A stretch of 64,000 nt of DNA from an uncultured Aquimarina sp. (GTDB lineage Bacteria > Bacteroidota > Bacteroidia > Flavobacteriales > Flavobacteriaceae): the NCBI GenBank assembly GCA_947496555.1, contig CANMDH010000007.1, forward strand, positions 1-64,000, read 5' to 3'. Below are positions 1-9,077 of the stretch, one piece after another. Every line of letters starts with the position of its first letter. Position 1 is the first letter of the stretch. Under the pieces are notes generated by a model. The model had not been told where the DNA came from and did no database searches. It saw only the letters and a program-made list of their open reading frames with translations. Made by a program: the position numbers and the translations under genes.

Positions 1-14
1 TCGTTTGTCATGAT

Positions 15-57
15 TCTGTCTGAATAAAATTAATGATTAAAATTTAACTCAGACAGA
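15..57. repeat. 9-bp inverted repeat, possible terminator
   Basis: TCTGTCTGA (15-23) and its exact complement TCAGACAGA (49-57) flank a 25-nt AT-rich loop, about 60 nt past the stop of the minus-strand T9SS protein gene. It could end that transcript. The loop is long and the U-tract weak, so a binding site is equally possible. Confidence 0.35.
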
Positions 58-118
58 GTTCAGTTTACAGCCTCAATTTTGTCCTCGCTATTACCCAAAT
101 CTGAAACACTTTACTTAT

Positions 119-3100
119 TTATTTTTTCATAAAACTGCCTATATATTTTTGTTTGTTATCCCCTCTTAAGATGTACCTATACATTCCTGATTGCAGATTT
201 TGAGATTCAAAAACAACTTCGCTATCTGAGATCATTTTTAAGTTTTTATGGTATATGATTCTGCCTAGCATATCGATCACCATCATAGTTAACTTTTTAT
301 ACGGCCCACCAGGAACTTGTATTGTAGTTCGATTGCTAAATGGGTTCGGATAATTTTTAAGTCGCATAACCTTAAGTTGCTCATCGGTTTGTGTTTGTGC
401 AACTTCTTCTACTTCTATTATTGGATCTGATAATGCTATTTTTGTAAATACTACATCAGATACTTCTAGATAGAAGGGTGTGAAATTTTGATAATCTCCT
501 TGTATCGAAAACACAATGTTTTTTATGTTACCTATTGTGTCTACTGCTTTTTTACCATTGGTAAAATCAGTAAAAGAAAGAGTATGTGTCTTTTTCTCAT
601 CTGTTTTAGTGATTTTGTATCTAAGTCTGTTATTCCAATCGGTAAGGTCTTCGGTCACCAATATCACTTCAACATCTTGACTTGCATGCATTTCGAATTG
701 AAACTCATGGTATTCTGACACATCCAAAGTAAGTTCTCCTGCTAGTATGTTTCTGAAAAGATTCATAGTCTCTTTTACCTCACCCTTAACCGCAGCATTA
801 CGCTCTATACTGTATGCATTTTCGTGTAGTACTTGATCATGTTCTGTGATTTCGAAATTTTCGATAACGACACCTTCTTCTTTATAATCAATACCCCAAG
901 GGCCATCGGCAAGATATAATGCATCCAACCGTGCTGCACTATTAGCCGTAATAGAAAATCCAATATCAAATAAATAGCCTGTATCGATAGTTATTTCTTC
1001 ATTATAAGCACCCGACAGCGCGATGCTTTTGGTAAGATTGTGCTCTTTGGAGTGTTCGGTGCTTCTTATATTACCATCAAAAGTTATCGTACTAGCTTTA
1101 AATTTGTTTACAATTGATAGTACCAGTTTCCCATTAACATAATGACCTTGTTTTACAAACACCGTAGGTACACGTTCGCTAACTTTATGGCTTCGTAGTG
1201 GTTTGTTGGCGATAAAAGAATCAATAATATGATTCGCTATATTGGCCACTTGTGAGACAGATCCTCCCCATACCTGAAAGTTAGTATAATCACCTTCTGG
1301 GTAGCTTCCTATGTTCCATAAGCTGTAGATTTCATTTTCAGATACTGCTTTTTTAATAGAGAAGGTTAGTGCATATTCGATTTCTCCGGTAGCTCTTTCA
1401 ATTTTAGTACTTACAATCGTATGTTTTTTGATCATTACGGTTCTTACATCTAATAATTTAGAACCATTTAATCGATCACAAATCGTTTTTGAATGATCAT
1501 AAATAGTACCTTTTGTTAAGGTAGCTAGTGCTGCTGCTACTCTTTTATCTCCCTGGTAATAGTCTATAGAAAATACAGCTTCCGCATTGGTAATACCCAA
1601 TAAATCTTCCGGACTGGATACATAGGTAGATTCTGTACCCGATATTCCTGTTTTAGGGAAATGAATACTTAAATCTTCCCCATTGGCAGATTTGTACGAT
1701 TTCATTCCTGGTTCAAATCGTTGTTGCGATTTTTTAGTATTGAGAACAGTATTTGTTTTTGTTCTATTGAAATTACGCTTGGCTATTAAACTGGCCAGAT
1801 CACCATTACTTTCTAAACCGCCATCATTGGCCGAAGTTACATCTGTTGCACTGTCAATACTAACATAATTATCTGTTTTGATTCCTGTATACGGATTCGC
1901 AGTGATGTAGAATAATGCATCATTAAAATCTTGATCACAAGAAGCATAATCCCTCCTAATATCTTCAAAACCTAATATGATTCTATCATTATTTGGATCT
2001 GAAAGTAATACATTATGATATCTTAAATTAGCATCACTTTCTGGGTTATAGTCTGATTCAGAATATAATTGCCAGTTTCCTGTTCCTACACAACCATCTG
2101 ACCAGGCATTTGCTAATAATACCCAACCTATTCCTGTATTAGGAGGAAAGCTTCCTATATTTACTTTATCCCCGGTTTGTAATCCTCCTCCGCTTCCAAT
2201 AGCAGAGATGTTAGGAAAAATAATGGTAATGTCTTCTGGAGCTGGCATTGATGGTGAAGGGTCATTACTATCGTAGGTATAAAATCCTAAGGTATTTTTA
2301 TACCCTGCACCTTCACTAATAAAGGTAATCCAGATATCTGTTTGTTCTTGTACTGTTACATCTGTATCATACCCTGATGAAATGTAATGCGGATTAAAAT
2401 CTGGCACTGGATATCCCTCGGGTAACGCATTGTTAATCGTATCAAGAGTTTCTTGAGTTATTACATCTCGTTCGTCTAAGTAAAGAGGCGTACCATCGGC
2501 TGTATAATCGCCTAGATAATTATATCGATCACAAATCTCTGGGATAGGAAAACTAGCAGGGGTTTGTCCTCCGTTTTCGGGATCAAAACTAGTTTTTCTT
2601 AAATCAAAATTATCATCTAATCCGTCTTGATCTGCATCATTACCTGAAGCAGTTGTTTCAGCAATTCCATCGTCATCACTATCGTAGGCTTCGGTAGTAT
2701 CTAATATTACATCATTATCAGAGTCAACATCCAAATGATTATAAATTCCATCACTATCAGTATCTACTGTTCCGTTTGTGGTGCCTCCAAAATCAGCATC
2801 AAAAGCATCATCTAGTCCATCTTTATCTTCATCTATATTTGATAAACCTATATATGTGGCACTATCTTGTCCTTCTATAATATCTACAATTCCGTCATTA
2901 TCAGAGTCAGTATCATAGCAATTATAGATTGTATCATTATCAGTGTCTCTTGGTATAAATTCAATACCAGTTTGATCAGCATCAAAAGCATCTGCAATAC
3001 CATCATTATCGGTATCTGCATAATTTGTGTCTAATCCATTACAAATACCATCGTTGTTTGTGTCTTTGTCTGCTTGTCCCGCCTCTACAATATCATAAAT

Positions 3101-4105
3101 ACCGTCGTTATCCGAATCTATATCCATAAAATCTGGAATACCATCACCATCTCTGTCAAAAGCATCTTGTACAACATTATCGCCATTACCACTGATGTCA
3201 TTATCCAAATAATTGTACATATCATCTCCATCATCATCACCATAAGGATCTATGCCATTACATTCTACGGTATTTAATATACCGTCACCATCACAATCTA
3301 CATCCATCGAATCCAAAATACCATCCTGATCTTTATCCAAAGGAGAAATACCACTGGCACATTTAAATCCATCATTCGAATTGGTGGTTTCGGTAAGATT
3401 AAGAAGTGTTGCAGTTGGTGTAGCACTTTCATAATCATTAACTAGGTATAATCCGCCACTATTGTCAGATAAATACAAGCGGTTGCTAGCATCTGTATAT
3501 GCCGCTCCAAATGTACTTCTGGGCAGATTGGTTACAGCTTTACTTGAAAATATAGGTGACCCAGAAGAAAGATCCCATTTGTATAGTTTTCCTCTGCTGC
3601 CTCCATAAAAAGCATTATTGATATATGTAATGTCTGCACAAGTACTAGGTGATGCTATATCAGATTCAATTACTTCAAAAATAGGAGAATTGGTACCATC
3701 ATAATCTTTCAGATTAGTGATTTTATGAAATGTTTTTTTATTGTTATTCTGAAAAACCCAAAGATTACCATCTGCATCTACATCGGCTGCATACCCTCCT
3801 CCAAACATAACTGTACCAACAGGAGCAACTGCTCCAAGATCAATCACCATATCCTTAGCAATTCTAAGCAAATGTTTATCACTACTTTTTATAGCGTATA
3901 GATAATTATCTGCAACATTGTATCCTCCGGCATTGTATGATGAGTAAGTGTGTAATGCATCAGAATAAGATCCGGTTACAGGATCATATGCTTTCATTGC
4001 TCCAGAAATTACCTGATAGAAATTACCATCATCACAATCAAAGGGTTGTTGTGCGCTTATTAGAGATGTAATAAGAAGTCCTAGTAGGAAAGTAATTTTT
4101 TTCAT
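119..4105 (-). CDS. Large secreted calcium-repeat protein with DUF4114 and T9SS sorting domain
   Basis: Secreted protein of 1328 aa. It has a signal peptide ending in ISAQ at about residue 19 and a beta-propeller-like N-terminal part (about 20-250). Many thrombospondin type 3-like Asp-rich repeats follow (about 259-505), of the DxDxDGIxD and DSDNDGI type, which bind calcium in this family. A DUF4114-like region (about 570-740) contains the motif DQDFND. The last 80 residues ([13 protein letters not shown]...SGMYRYIL) form a type A T9SS C-terminal sorting domain, so export through the outer membrane and cell-surface attachment or release are expected. It is transcribed alone. A TAGTTTTG -7 box lies 30 nt upstream of the ATG and a 21-bp-period direct repeat lies behind it. 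The ligand is unknown; adhesion or matrix function is an inference. Confidence 0.9.
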   Translation of the reverse strand: MKKITFLLGLLITSLISAQQPFDCDDGNFYQVISGAMKAYDPVTGSYSDALHTYSSYNAGGYNVADNYLYAIKSSDKHLLRIAKDMVIDLGAVAPVGTVMFGGGYAADVDADGNLWVFQNNNKKTFHKITNLKDYDGTNSPIFEVIESDIASPSTCADITYINNAFYGGSRGKLYKWDLSSGSPIFSSKAVTNLPRSTFGAAYTDASNRLYLSDNSGGLYLVNDYESATPTATLLNLTETTNSNDGFKCASGISPLDKDQDGILDSMDVDCDGDGILNTVECNGIDPYGDDDGDDMYNYLDNDISGNGDNVVQDAFDRDGDGIPDFMDIDSDNDGIYDIVEAGQADKDTNNDGICNGLDTNYADTDNDGIADAFDADQTGIEFIPRDTDNDTIYNCYDTDSDNDGIVDIIEGQDSATYIGLSNIDEDKDGLDDAFDADFGGTTNGTVDTDSDGIYNHLDVDSDNDVILDTTEAYDSDDDGIAETTASGNDADQDGLDDNFDLRKTSFDPENGGQTPASFPIPEICDRYNYLGDYTADGTPLYLDERDVITQETLDTINNALPEGYPVPDFNPHYISSGYDTDVTVQEQTDIWITFISEGAGYKNTLGFYTYDSNDPSPSMPAPEDITIIFPNISAIGSGGGLQTGDKVNIGSFPPNTGIGWVLLANAWSDGCVGTGNWQLYSESDYNPESDANLRYHNVLLSDPNNDRIILGFEDIRRDYASCDQDFNDALFYITANPYTGIKTDNYVSIDSATDVTSANDGGLESNGDLASLIAKRNFNRTKTNTVLNTKKSQQRFEPGMKSYKSANGEDLSIHFPKTGISGTESTYVSSPEDLLGITNAEAVFSIDYYQGDKRVAAALATLTKGTIYDHSKTICDRLNGSKLLDVRTVMIKKHTIVSTKIERATGEIEYALTFSIKKAVSENEIYSLWNIGSYPEGDYTNFQVWGGSVSQVANIANHIIDSFIANKPLRSHKVSERVPTVFVKQGHYVNGKLVLSIVNKFKASTITFDGNIRSTEHSKEHNLTKSIALSGAYNEEITIDTGYLFDIGFSITANSAARLDALYLADGPWGIDYKEEGVVIENFEITEHDQVLHENAYSIERNAAVKGEVKETMNLFRNILAGELTLDVSEYHEFQFEMHASQDVEVILVTEDLTDWNNRLRYKITKTDEKKTHTLSFTDFTNGKKAVDTIGNIKNIVFSIQGDYQNFTPFYLEVSDVVFTKIALSDPIIEVEEVAQTQTDEQLKVMRLKNYPNPFSNRTTIQVPGGPYKKLTMMVIDMLGRIIYHKNLKMISDSEVVFESQNLQSGMYRYILRGDNKQKYIGSFMKK
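2590..3331 (-). repeat. Coding repeats: thrombospondin type 3-like Asp-rich calcium loops
   Basis: Within the T9SS protein, the codons for D-x-D-x-D-G-I-x-D units recur about every 25-40 residues, so the DNA looks like dispersed short repeats (atcattatcagt, ccatcatt variants). They are protein-level repeats, with diverged synonymous codons. Confidence 0.75.
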
Positions 4106-4134
4106 AATACAATAGATTTTGGGTTTCAGATACT

Positions 4135-4142
4135 CAAAACTA
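4135..4142 (-). promoter_or_regulatory. Putative Bacteroidota -7 box (TAGTTTTG)
   Basis: On the minus strand this reads TAGTTTTG, a match to TAnnTTTG, 30 nt before the ATG at 4105. No convincing -33 TTG element is seen, which would fit an activator-dependent promoter. Confidence 0.4.
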
Positions 4143-4173
4143 GTTGATATGTACTATGAAAGTGGCTGCTATT

Positions 4174-4204
4174 CGGTCATTGGACCTTTGCTATCGACCA
4201 ATGG
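4174..4204. promoter_or_regulatory. Imperfect direct repeat with 21-bp period, candidate LytTR site
   Basis: CGGTCATTGG (4174-4183) and CGACCAATGG (4195-4204) match at 7 of 10 positions and start 21 bp apart, the spacing of paired LytTR half-sites. They lie just upstream of the -7 box of the T9SS protein gene and next to a LytTR regulator gene. Binding is inferred. Confidence 0.35.
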
Positions 4205-4224
4205 AGGTTAGAACCGGGTATGAA

Positions 4225-4947
4225 TTATAACAAATTAAGACGTTTCATTAATTCTGGGCGATTAGAGCGACTTACCGGAATTACATCTTTTTCAATAAGA
4301 ACGCTGTTATCCTCTATATCAATGATTTTTTTGATATTGATCACATAAGATCGATGTACTTTTAGAAAGAGATCATCGGGTAGCTTCTCTTCGATCTTTT
4401 TCAGCGTAGAATGTACAGTATAGTTCTGGCTTTCAGTTTTGATTAAGATATAATCTCCTTTGGCTTCAATGATATTAATGGTAGGAATATCAATCTTAAT
4501 CAATCGGCGATCAATATTGATATACAAATCGTTTTCTCCAGAAGAGATTCCTGTCGATGATTCATGAGGTGTTTTTGTGCTTGCAGTACTCGTTGAAGTT
4601 TCAGCCTTTTGAATTGCCTTAAGAAAACGAGGCAATGTAATTGGTTTTACTAAATAATCTACAATACAATCATATTCAAAAGCTTCTAATGCAAAGTTTT
4701 TATCAGATGTAATAAGTATAATTTTTGGAGGATTTTTTAAGGTCTGAATAAAATCAAAACCTGTAAAATCCGGCATATGAATATCTAAAAATATAAGATC
4801 TACCGTGGAGCTGTTTAAAAATTTAATTGCCTGAATTGCATTAGGAAATTCTTCGATAACATTAAGTTCATCTACCTGGGAGCATAGTTGTTGGATAATT
4901 ACTCTTGCAGTTTCTTCATCGTCTATAATAATACAATTCATACGCAT
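4225..4947 (-). CDS. LytTR-family response regulator of the H-NOX operon
   Basis: DNA-binding response regulator of 240 aa. The receiver domain (about 1-120) has acidic residues IIIDDEE, phospho-acceptor Asp55 in LIFLDIHMPD and the K of VKPI. After a Ser/Thr-rich linker comes a LytTR DNA-binding domain (about 140-240) containing FLKVHRSYVIN and VIPVSRSNRPELM. It is the last gene of the H-NOX operon, 6 nt after the HPt gene, and is probably the output of that phosphorelay. The start could be the third codon (4941), giving MNCIIID. Its likely target is the flanking T9SS protein gene, which has a 21-bp-period repeat in its upstream region; this is inferred from position only. Confidence 0.92.
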   Translation of the reverse strand: MRMNCIIIDDEETARVIIQQLCSQVDELNVIEEFPNAIQAIKFLNSSTVDLIFLDIHMPDFTGFDFIQTLKNPPKIILITSDKNFALEAFEYDCIVDYLVKPITLPRFLKAIQKAETSTSTASTKTPHESSTGISSGENDLYINIDRRLIKIDIPTINIIEAKGDYILIKTESQNYTVHSTLKKIEEKLPDDLFLKVHRSYVINIKKIIDIEDNSVLIEKDVIPVSRSNRPELMKRLNLL

Positions 4948-4953
4948 AGGTTA

Positions 4954-5274
4954 TTATAATGTCTTTAAAAAAAGTTCTATGGATTCTAAAATTAGCATAA
5001 ATTTTGGATATAATTCGTCATTATTTTCCTTTAACCCTTCTTCGAAGTCTATCGTAGTTTGATATCCAGTTTCAAGTCCAAGCATGCCAATTTTATGTTT
5101 TAGTTTATGTACATTCTCTGCAGCTTTGGTAAATGCCTTCGAATTATAATTTGCAAGAAACTCTTTTTGTTCTTCTGGGAATTCTCGTTTTAAAATACTA
5201 ATTAGTTTCTGCTCAAAAGTATCGGATCCAGCTGCCAGTTCTTTTATATAGATAAGATTGGGGGTTTCGGTCAT
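4954..5274 (-). CDS. HPt (histidine phosphotransfer) domain protein
   Basis: Small all-helical protein of 106 aa resembling HPt domains. The motif around NVHKLKHKIGMLGL places the phospho-accepting His at residue 56. The glycine usual in HxLKG is replaced by His60. It overlaps the kinase gene by 4 nt (ATGA) and precedes the LytTR regulator by 6 nt, so it should relay phosphate between a receiver and the final regulator. The kinase has no fused receiver, so the separate CheY-like protein at 7428-7835 is the natural donor. Confidence 0.8.
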   Translation of the reverse strand: MTETPNLIYIKELAAGSDTFEQKLISILKREFPEEQKEFLANYNSKAFTKAAENVHKLKHKIGMLGLETGYQTTIDFEEGLKENNDELYPKFMLILESIELFLKTL

Positions 5275-6869
5275 TTTATTTCTTTTTTTAAGGTAAAATA
5301 AAAAGTGGTTCCAACGCCATCAGTAGATTCTAACCAAATAGTACCTTCGTATAAATCTATAATCTTTTTCACTATTGATAATCCAACTCCAGTTGATTCA
5401 CCTTGATTATCTAGAGTCTGGAAAATCTGGAAAATCTTATCATGGTATTTCTTTGATATCCCGACACCATTATCGGCGATCGCAAATTCCCAAAATTCAT
5501 TTTTTTCTTTGCAAGAAACCGTTATGAGGCCTTGTTCTTTATCATTATATTTTATTGCATTGTTAAGTAGGTTTTGGAATAGCTGTTGCAAACTAAATTT
5601 ATCTCCCACCATAACAGGTAGCTCTGTTATGATTTTTATGGCTATATGATCGGGGATATGTATAACATCTATGATATCAGTTACAATATCTCGAAGTGCA
5701 ATATTTTGTTTAGGATGATCTACTTTATCAATACTAGAATATTTAAGAATACCGCTAATCAAATGGTCCATCTTATCTACTTTCTTAAGCAGCATGTTTA
5801 GAGAGTTGTGCGCATTATCATCCAATACATCTACATAATCCTCTTTTAACCAGGTTAACAGAGCATTCATGCTTCGCAAAGGAGATTTAAGATCATGAGA
5901 AACAATGTGTGCATAATCATTAAGCTCTTTGTTACTTTTTTCTAGATTTTTTACCAATCGATCTCTTTGCTTTTCAAACTCTAATTGTTCTGTGATATCT
6001 TCAATTAGGGCGACTTGATATTTTATACTCCCATCCTCATTTCTTACTGCCGCTACATTTGTTTTGGCCCAAAATACAGTGCCATCCTGTTTTACATATC
6101 TTTTATTTACCGAAAAATTATCAATCTCACCATCATTCATTTTCTGCATATTATTTTCAGATTCTACATATTCATCTTTTAGAGATATGTTTTTTACTTC
6201 CTTTTGAAGTAGTTCATTTTGGGTATATCCCAGCAGGTTCTGAAATGCTTTATTGGTTTGAATAATTTTTCCAAATTGTGTAAGTGCAATCCCCAAAGAA
6301 GAATTTTCGACAATAGCAGATAATTGTTTTTTCTGCTCTTCAAAAATTTGCTTTTGTTCAAGTTCTTCGGTAATGTCTCTTACGATACCTTGTGCTGCAA
6401 TGGGTTGATTTTTTTTGTTGTGAATTAGACTCGCATTAATATGTACGGTTCTAACTCCTTTATGTTTGGTGTATACTCTTGCTTGATAATCAGAGAATGA
6501 TCCTTTGACAATAAGTTCTTGAAAAGAGGTCATCGCATACTCATAGTCCTCTTTATAGATAAGTTTTACAATATTTAATTTTTCCTGATTGATATCATAG
6601 CCAAATAACTCTTTGGCCGAGTGATTCATTTTAATGACATTTCCAGAGATATCCATTAGTACATAGGCATCAACTAGGTTTCCGAAAACTCCTTGTAGTT
6701 CTGAGGTTTTTTCGGTGAGTCCTTCTTCAAGTTTAGCATTAACATCCTTTAATTCTTCTGTGAGTAGATATAGTTCTCTGGATTTACCCTCAAGAATTTG
6801 TTCTGCTTGTTTTCTTGCTGCTTTTTCTCGTTGTAAGGCGCGTTGTAGTATTTCTAACTCATTACTCAT
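5271..6869 (-). CDS. Double-PAS sensor histidine kinase, H-NOX associated
   Basis: Cytoplasmic kinase of 532 aa with no membrane segment. It has an N-terminal coiled coil (about 1-58), PAS 1 (about 60-175), PAS 2 (about 185-300), a HisKA domain with phospho-accepting His325 in HIVSHDLKSPLRSM, and a HATPase_c domain with N box (LLNNAIKYN), G1 (IADNGVG) and G2 (GESTGVGLSI). The start codon overlaps the H-NOX stop (TAATG), so translation is coupled. In known H-NOX systems the neighbouring kinase is inhibited or released by ligand-bound H-NOX. Soluble localisation fits binding to a soluble H-NOX. Confidence 0.92.
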   Translation of the reverse strand: MSNELEILQRALQREKAARKQAEQILEGKSRELYLLTEELKDVNAKLEEGLTEKTSELQGVFGNLVDAYVLMDISGNVIKMNHSAKELFGYDINQEKLNIVKLIYKEDYEYAMTSFQELIVKGSFSDYQARVYTKHKGVRTVHINASLIHNKKNQPIAAQGIVRDITEELEQKQIFEEQKKQLSAIVENSSLGIALTQFGKIIQTNKAFQNLLGYTQNELLQKEVKNISLKDEYVESENNMQKMNDGEIDNFSVNKRYVKQDGTVFWAKTNVAAVRNEDGSIKYQVALIEDITEQLEFEKQRDRLVKNLEKSNKELNDYAHIVSHDLKSPLRSMNALLTWLKEDYVDVLDDNAHNSLNMLLKKVDKMDHLISGILKYSSIDKVDHPKQNIALRDIVTDIIDVIHIPDHIAIKIITELPVMVGDKFSLQQLFQNLLNNAIKYNDKEQGLITVSCKEKNEFWEFAIADNGVGISKKYHDKIFQIFQTLDNQGESTGVGLSIVKKIIDLYEGTIWLESTDGVGTTFYFTLKKEIK

Positions 6870-7408
6870 TAATGTTTGGTGATGCTAAATTTAACTTCGG
6901 TTCCATCTTCTTTTATTTTTTCCAAAAGAATAGTAGCCGTACTGTTGTAATGTTCAAAAGTTTTATTCATTAACCCCAAACCAAAGTTATACATTGCTCT
7001 ACTGGATTTGTAGATCATAATCAAAGTGGTTGGGGTTTTTTCTAAAACTTCAAAAGTTGGAAGTTCTGCATCGGGATATATCTTTTGTACTTCTACGTGG
7101 ATGTGATTTTCAATAGAGGAAAGCAGTTCTATAGGATCTTCATACTTGTCGATTAACCCTGGGTAACTTGCAGCTAGTACTCCAAAAAAATGTTCTGCGT
7201 AGGTGAGTAGTAGATCATCAATACTAATACTGGTATGATTGCTTAAATGTGTTAATAGACTTAACATTTCTGAAAAATCATAGGTGCCAACAGAGGTGTA
7301 AACACCACCTGAAGCTAATTTAGATTGTTCTATAATTTTATCTACCGTTGCTAGACCAAATTTGTCTTCGACTAATTCTAAGAATTCTGTAAATACAATA
7401 CCTTTCAT
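6869..7408 (-). CDS. hnoX: H-NOX heme nitric-oxide sensor protein
   Basis: Stand-alone H-NOX (HNOB) domain of 179 aa, the usual length. It begins MKGIVFTEFLELVEDKFG. The NHIHVEVQKIYP segment aligns with the proximal heme-ligand region of Shewanella-type H-NOX, so His104 is the probable iron ligand. The YxSxR motif that holds the heme propionates is present as YKSSR (133-137). No distal-pocket Tyr is obvious, which would favour NO over oxygen binding, but that is inferred. The protein is soluble and lies between a receiver protein and a PAS kinase in one operon. In other bacteria such operons control biofilm or motility in response to NO; the output here appears to be transcriptional. Confidence 0.9.
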   Translation of the reverse strand: MKGIVFTEFLELVEDKFGLATVDKIIEQSKLASGGVYTSVGTYDFSEMLSLLTHLSNHTSISIDDLLLTYAEHFFGVLAASYPGLIDKYEDPIELLSSIENHIHVEVQKIYPDAELPTFEVLEKTPTTLIMIYKSSRAMYNFGLGLMNKTFEHYNSTATILLEKIKEDGTEVKFSITKH

Positions 7409-7427
7409 CTAATAAGTAGCGTTTAAA

Positions 7428-7835
7428 TTATCTTTTTATAAGTTCATTTACACTCCAATATTCGATCAAACACTTTATTTTGTGTGCATAATCTTCATAC
7501 TTTAATGGTTTTACAATATATCCAGCAATTCCAATTTCATAACTCTCTTTAAGATCATTATGATTATTTGAAGTACTGAGAATAACTACTGGGGTATATC
7601 TTAGAGTGGGGTTTGACTTTAAGATCTTTAAGAATTCCAAGCCGTTCATTTTTGGCATATTAAGATCTAAAAAAACGAGATCTGGAAGTTCTTTGTTATT
7701 TTCTAAAATTTCTAATGCTTTTTCTCCATTTTCTGCCTCAGTTAAGGTATGATTATAATTGTTTTTTTGCAATACTCTTGCAAATTTTAATCGTTCAATT
7801 TCATCGTCTTCTATTAATAAAAAAGTCAAGCCCAT
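7428..7835 (-). CDS. CheY-like single-domain response regulator
   Basis: Receiver domain only, 135 aa, with acidic pocket EDDE (9-12), phospho-acceptor Asp57 in LVFLDLNMP, Thr/Ser in ILSTSN and Lys in IVKPLK. It is of the Rcp1 type often paired with phytochrome- or PAS-type kinases in Bacteroidota. It is the first gene of the operon, 19 nt before H-NOX. It could be the intermediate receiver between the kinase and the HPt protein. Confidence 0.9.
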   Translation of the reverse strand: MGLTFLLIEDDEIERLKFARVLQKNNYNHTLTEAENGEKALEILENNKELPDLVFLDLNMPKMNGLEFLKILKSNPTLRYTPVVILSTSNNHNDLKESYEIGIAGYIVKPLKYEDYAHKIKCLIEYWSVNELIKR

Positions 7836-8361
7836 TGTTTTTTGTGTTTTAATTTAAGTTAAAATATAGGAATATCAGTATGTAAAGATGTTCTTTTATC
7901 ACTCAATTTTACTTTATCTTTCGTCGAAAGATACTTTTAGTGTAGATGAATGGTAGTTTTGTATAGGTGATTGGAATTTAAATTTTTTATAATGCTTTAG
8001 GACAGTCTATTAGGAAAGAAATATCTTTTAAATCTTAGACTCTTTGTTCATGCTTTTTATTCTATTAATTTAAAAATTAAAATGGATAAGACTACAAAAT
8101 TTCAAACCAAAAGTATTAAAAGAATAGATGGGATTTTCCACAATTCAGGTGCGTGGTTTTGTTGGTATTTGCATCAATTTGTAGATTTTTATTTTTTAAA
8201 TCATTGATAATTAACAACATAAATGGTGTAGTGCTCGCTCTCATCACCCTCGACAACAGGAGTATAAGTTTGTTGAGGATTTTCCTAAAAATACCTATTA
8301 AAGAAAGATATACCGCTATCGATATTGGTGATTGTGAATGGTGTAGCAGCTCTCATTTCAG
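7836..8361. other. Gene-poor spacer with possible decayed coding sequence
   Basis: Apart from the palindrome at 7915-7933, only short ORFs occur. One at 8082-8207 would encode 41 aa (MDKTTKFQTK...) with no recognisable feature. The stretches tggtgtagtgctcgctctcat (near 8223) and tggtgtagcagctctcat (near 8339) are similar to one another, suggesting a duplicated or broken gene. Nothing here can be assigned. Confidence 0.4.
7915..7933. promoter_or_regulatory. Perfect 19-bp palindrome upstream of the H-NOX operon
   Basis: TATCTTTCGTCGAAAGATA has two 9-bp arms around one central base. It ends about 80 bp upstream of the first operon gene (start 7835). No U-tract follows, so a dimeric-regulator operator is more likely than a terminator. 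Confidence 0.5.
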
Positions 8362-8601
8362 ATGTGTAGATGTCGTTCCCTCAATGCTATTTGGGAAGAT
8401 GAGTATAATCAATCAAAAGAATGTGAAGGTTGTGGTTTAAATTACATTGTAAATAGAACATATGATAGAAACGCGATAGAAGAAATAGAGTATATAATAC
8501 CCAAAGCGATAAAAACTTGTGACGGGTGTGGGCATGAATTTGAATATATGATAGAAAATCTATGTACAGATTGTGAAAATAAATATTCTTATGGAGAATA
8601 G
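8362..8601 (+). CDS. Small Cys-rich, zinc-ribbon-like protein or gene remnant
   Basis: 79-codon ORF with three CxxC pairs (CEGC, CDGC, CTDC) plus CRC near the start, as in small zinc-ribbon proteins. An in-frame stop lies six codons before the ATG, and the overlapping frame upstream also carries Cys/His-rich sequence (DCEWCSSSHFRC). The ORF may therefore be the 3' part of a frameshifted gene. It sits next to a tRNA-derived attachment-site fragment, as genes of decayed mobile elements often do. The family is not recognised. Confidence 0.4.
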   Translation: MCRCRSLNAIWEDEYNQSKECEGCGLNYIVNRTYDRNAIEEIEYIIPKAIKTCDGCGHEFEYMIENLCTDCENKYSYGE

Positions 8602-8794
8602 CCCTAAATCACCAATGTTTTAAATACTAGCAATGGGAGGTAAACCTACGAATCTAAGGCTTTAAAATATAATTCAGTACTCCATTACAGAGTACTGTTT
8701 TTAAGCACTGAAATGTGTGGAAATGTGTGGATTTGCATACTCTAGAAATCGTAAAGCACTTACAAACAGGGGTGTATGAATGAGCTTTTTTAGC

Positions 8795-8837
8795 CTCATA
8801 ACCCGAAGGTCGCAGGTTCGAGTCCTGCTCCCGCTAC
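8795..8837 (+). mobile_element. 3' half of initiator tRNA-fMet, probable attachment-site scar
   Basis: The sequence begins with the anticodon loop CTCATAA. It then has the 3' anticodon stem CCCGA, variable loop, a perfect T arm (GCAGG-TTCGAGT-CCTGC) and the acceptor 3' strand TCCCGCT with A. The run of C residues in the stem is typical of initiator tRNA. The 5' half (acceptor, D arm, 5' anticodon stem) is missing: upstream sequence (gagcttttttag) does not pair. Integrases that use tRNA genes duplicate this 3' half, so this is probably an att site of an element lying to its left, or a relic of one. Confidence 0.75.
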
Positions 8838-8841
8838 GAAG

Positions 8842-8869
8842 AAAACCAGTTGTTTTTACAACTGGTTTT
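8842..8869 (+). terminator. Rho-independent terminator after the tRNA fragment
   Basis: AAAACCAGTTGT pairs perfectly with ACAACTGGTTTT around a TTTT loop and is followed by further T residues. It is the terminator that normally follows the tRNA gene. Confidence 0.8.
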
Positions 8870-9077
8870 TTTATACTCGAAAACCTGATGCAAAGCATCA
8901 AAGATTGATATGATTTTTTATCGATATACACGCTGGGGATACCCTCGAAGATTTATATCCATATAACGCTTGTTATCAAAGCATCACAAAGCGGAATGAT
9001 CTTATATATGATCGGTACGCCCCCTTTTAATAAGGATGAAACTATTATGAATATAGGTGTTTTACCTTAAGTTAATA

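Larger units (their letters stand above)
8602..9077. other. Non-coding stretch carrying the tRNA fragment
   Basis: Holds the tRNA 3' fragment (8795-8837) and its terminator (8842-8869). The rest (8602-8790 and 8875-9077) shows no gene. The partial repeat gaaatgtgtg/gaaatgtgtgg at 8710-8731 is the only other structure seen. Confidence 0.55.

Noticed and set aside
2590-3331. Regular short DNA repeats resembling a satellite or CRISPR-like array
   Set aside because: They are codons for Asp-rich calcium loops inside a continuous reading frame; units are degenerate and there are no spacers.
8701-8931. Minus-strand 76-codon ORF across the tRNA fragment
   Set aside because: Its peptide (SGSRTRTCDLRVMR) is the well-known false translation of tRNA antisense sequence.
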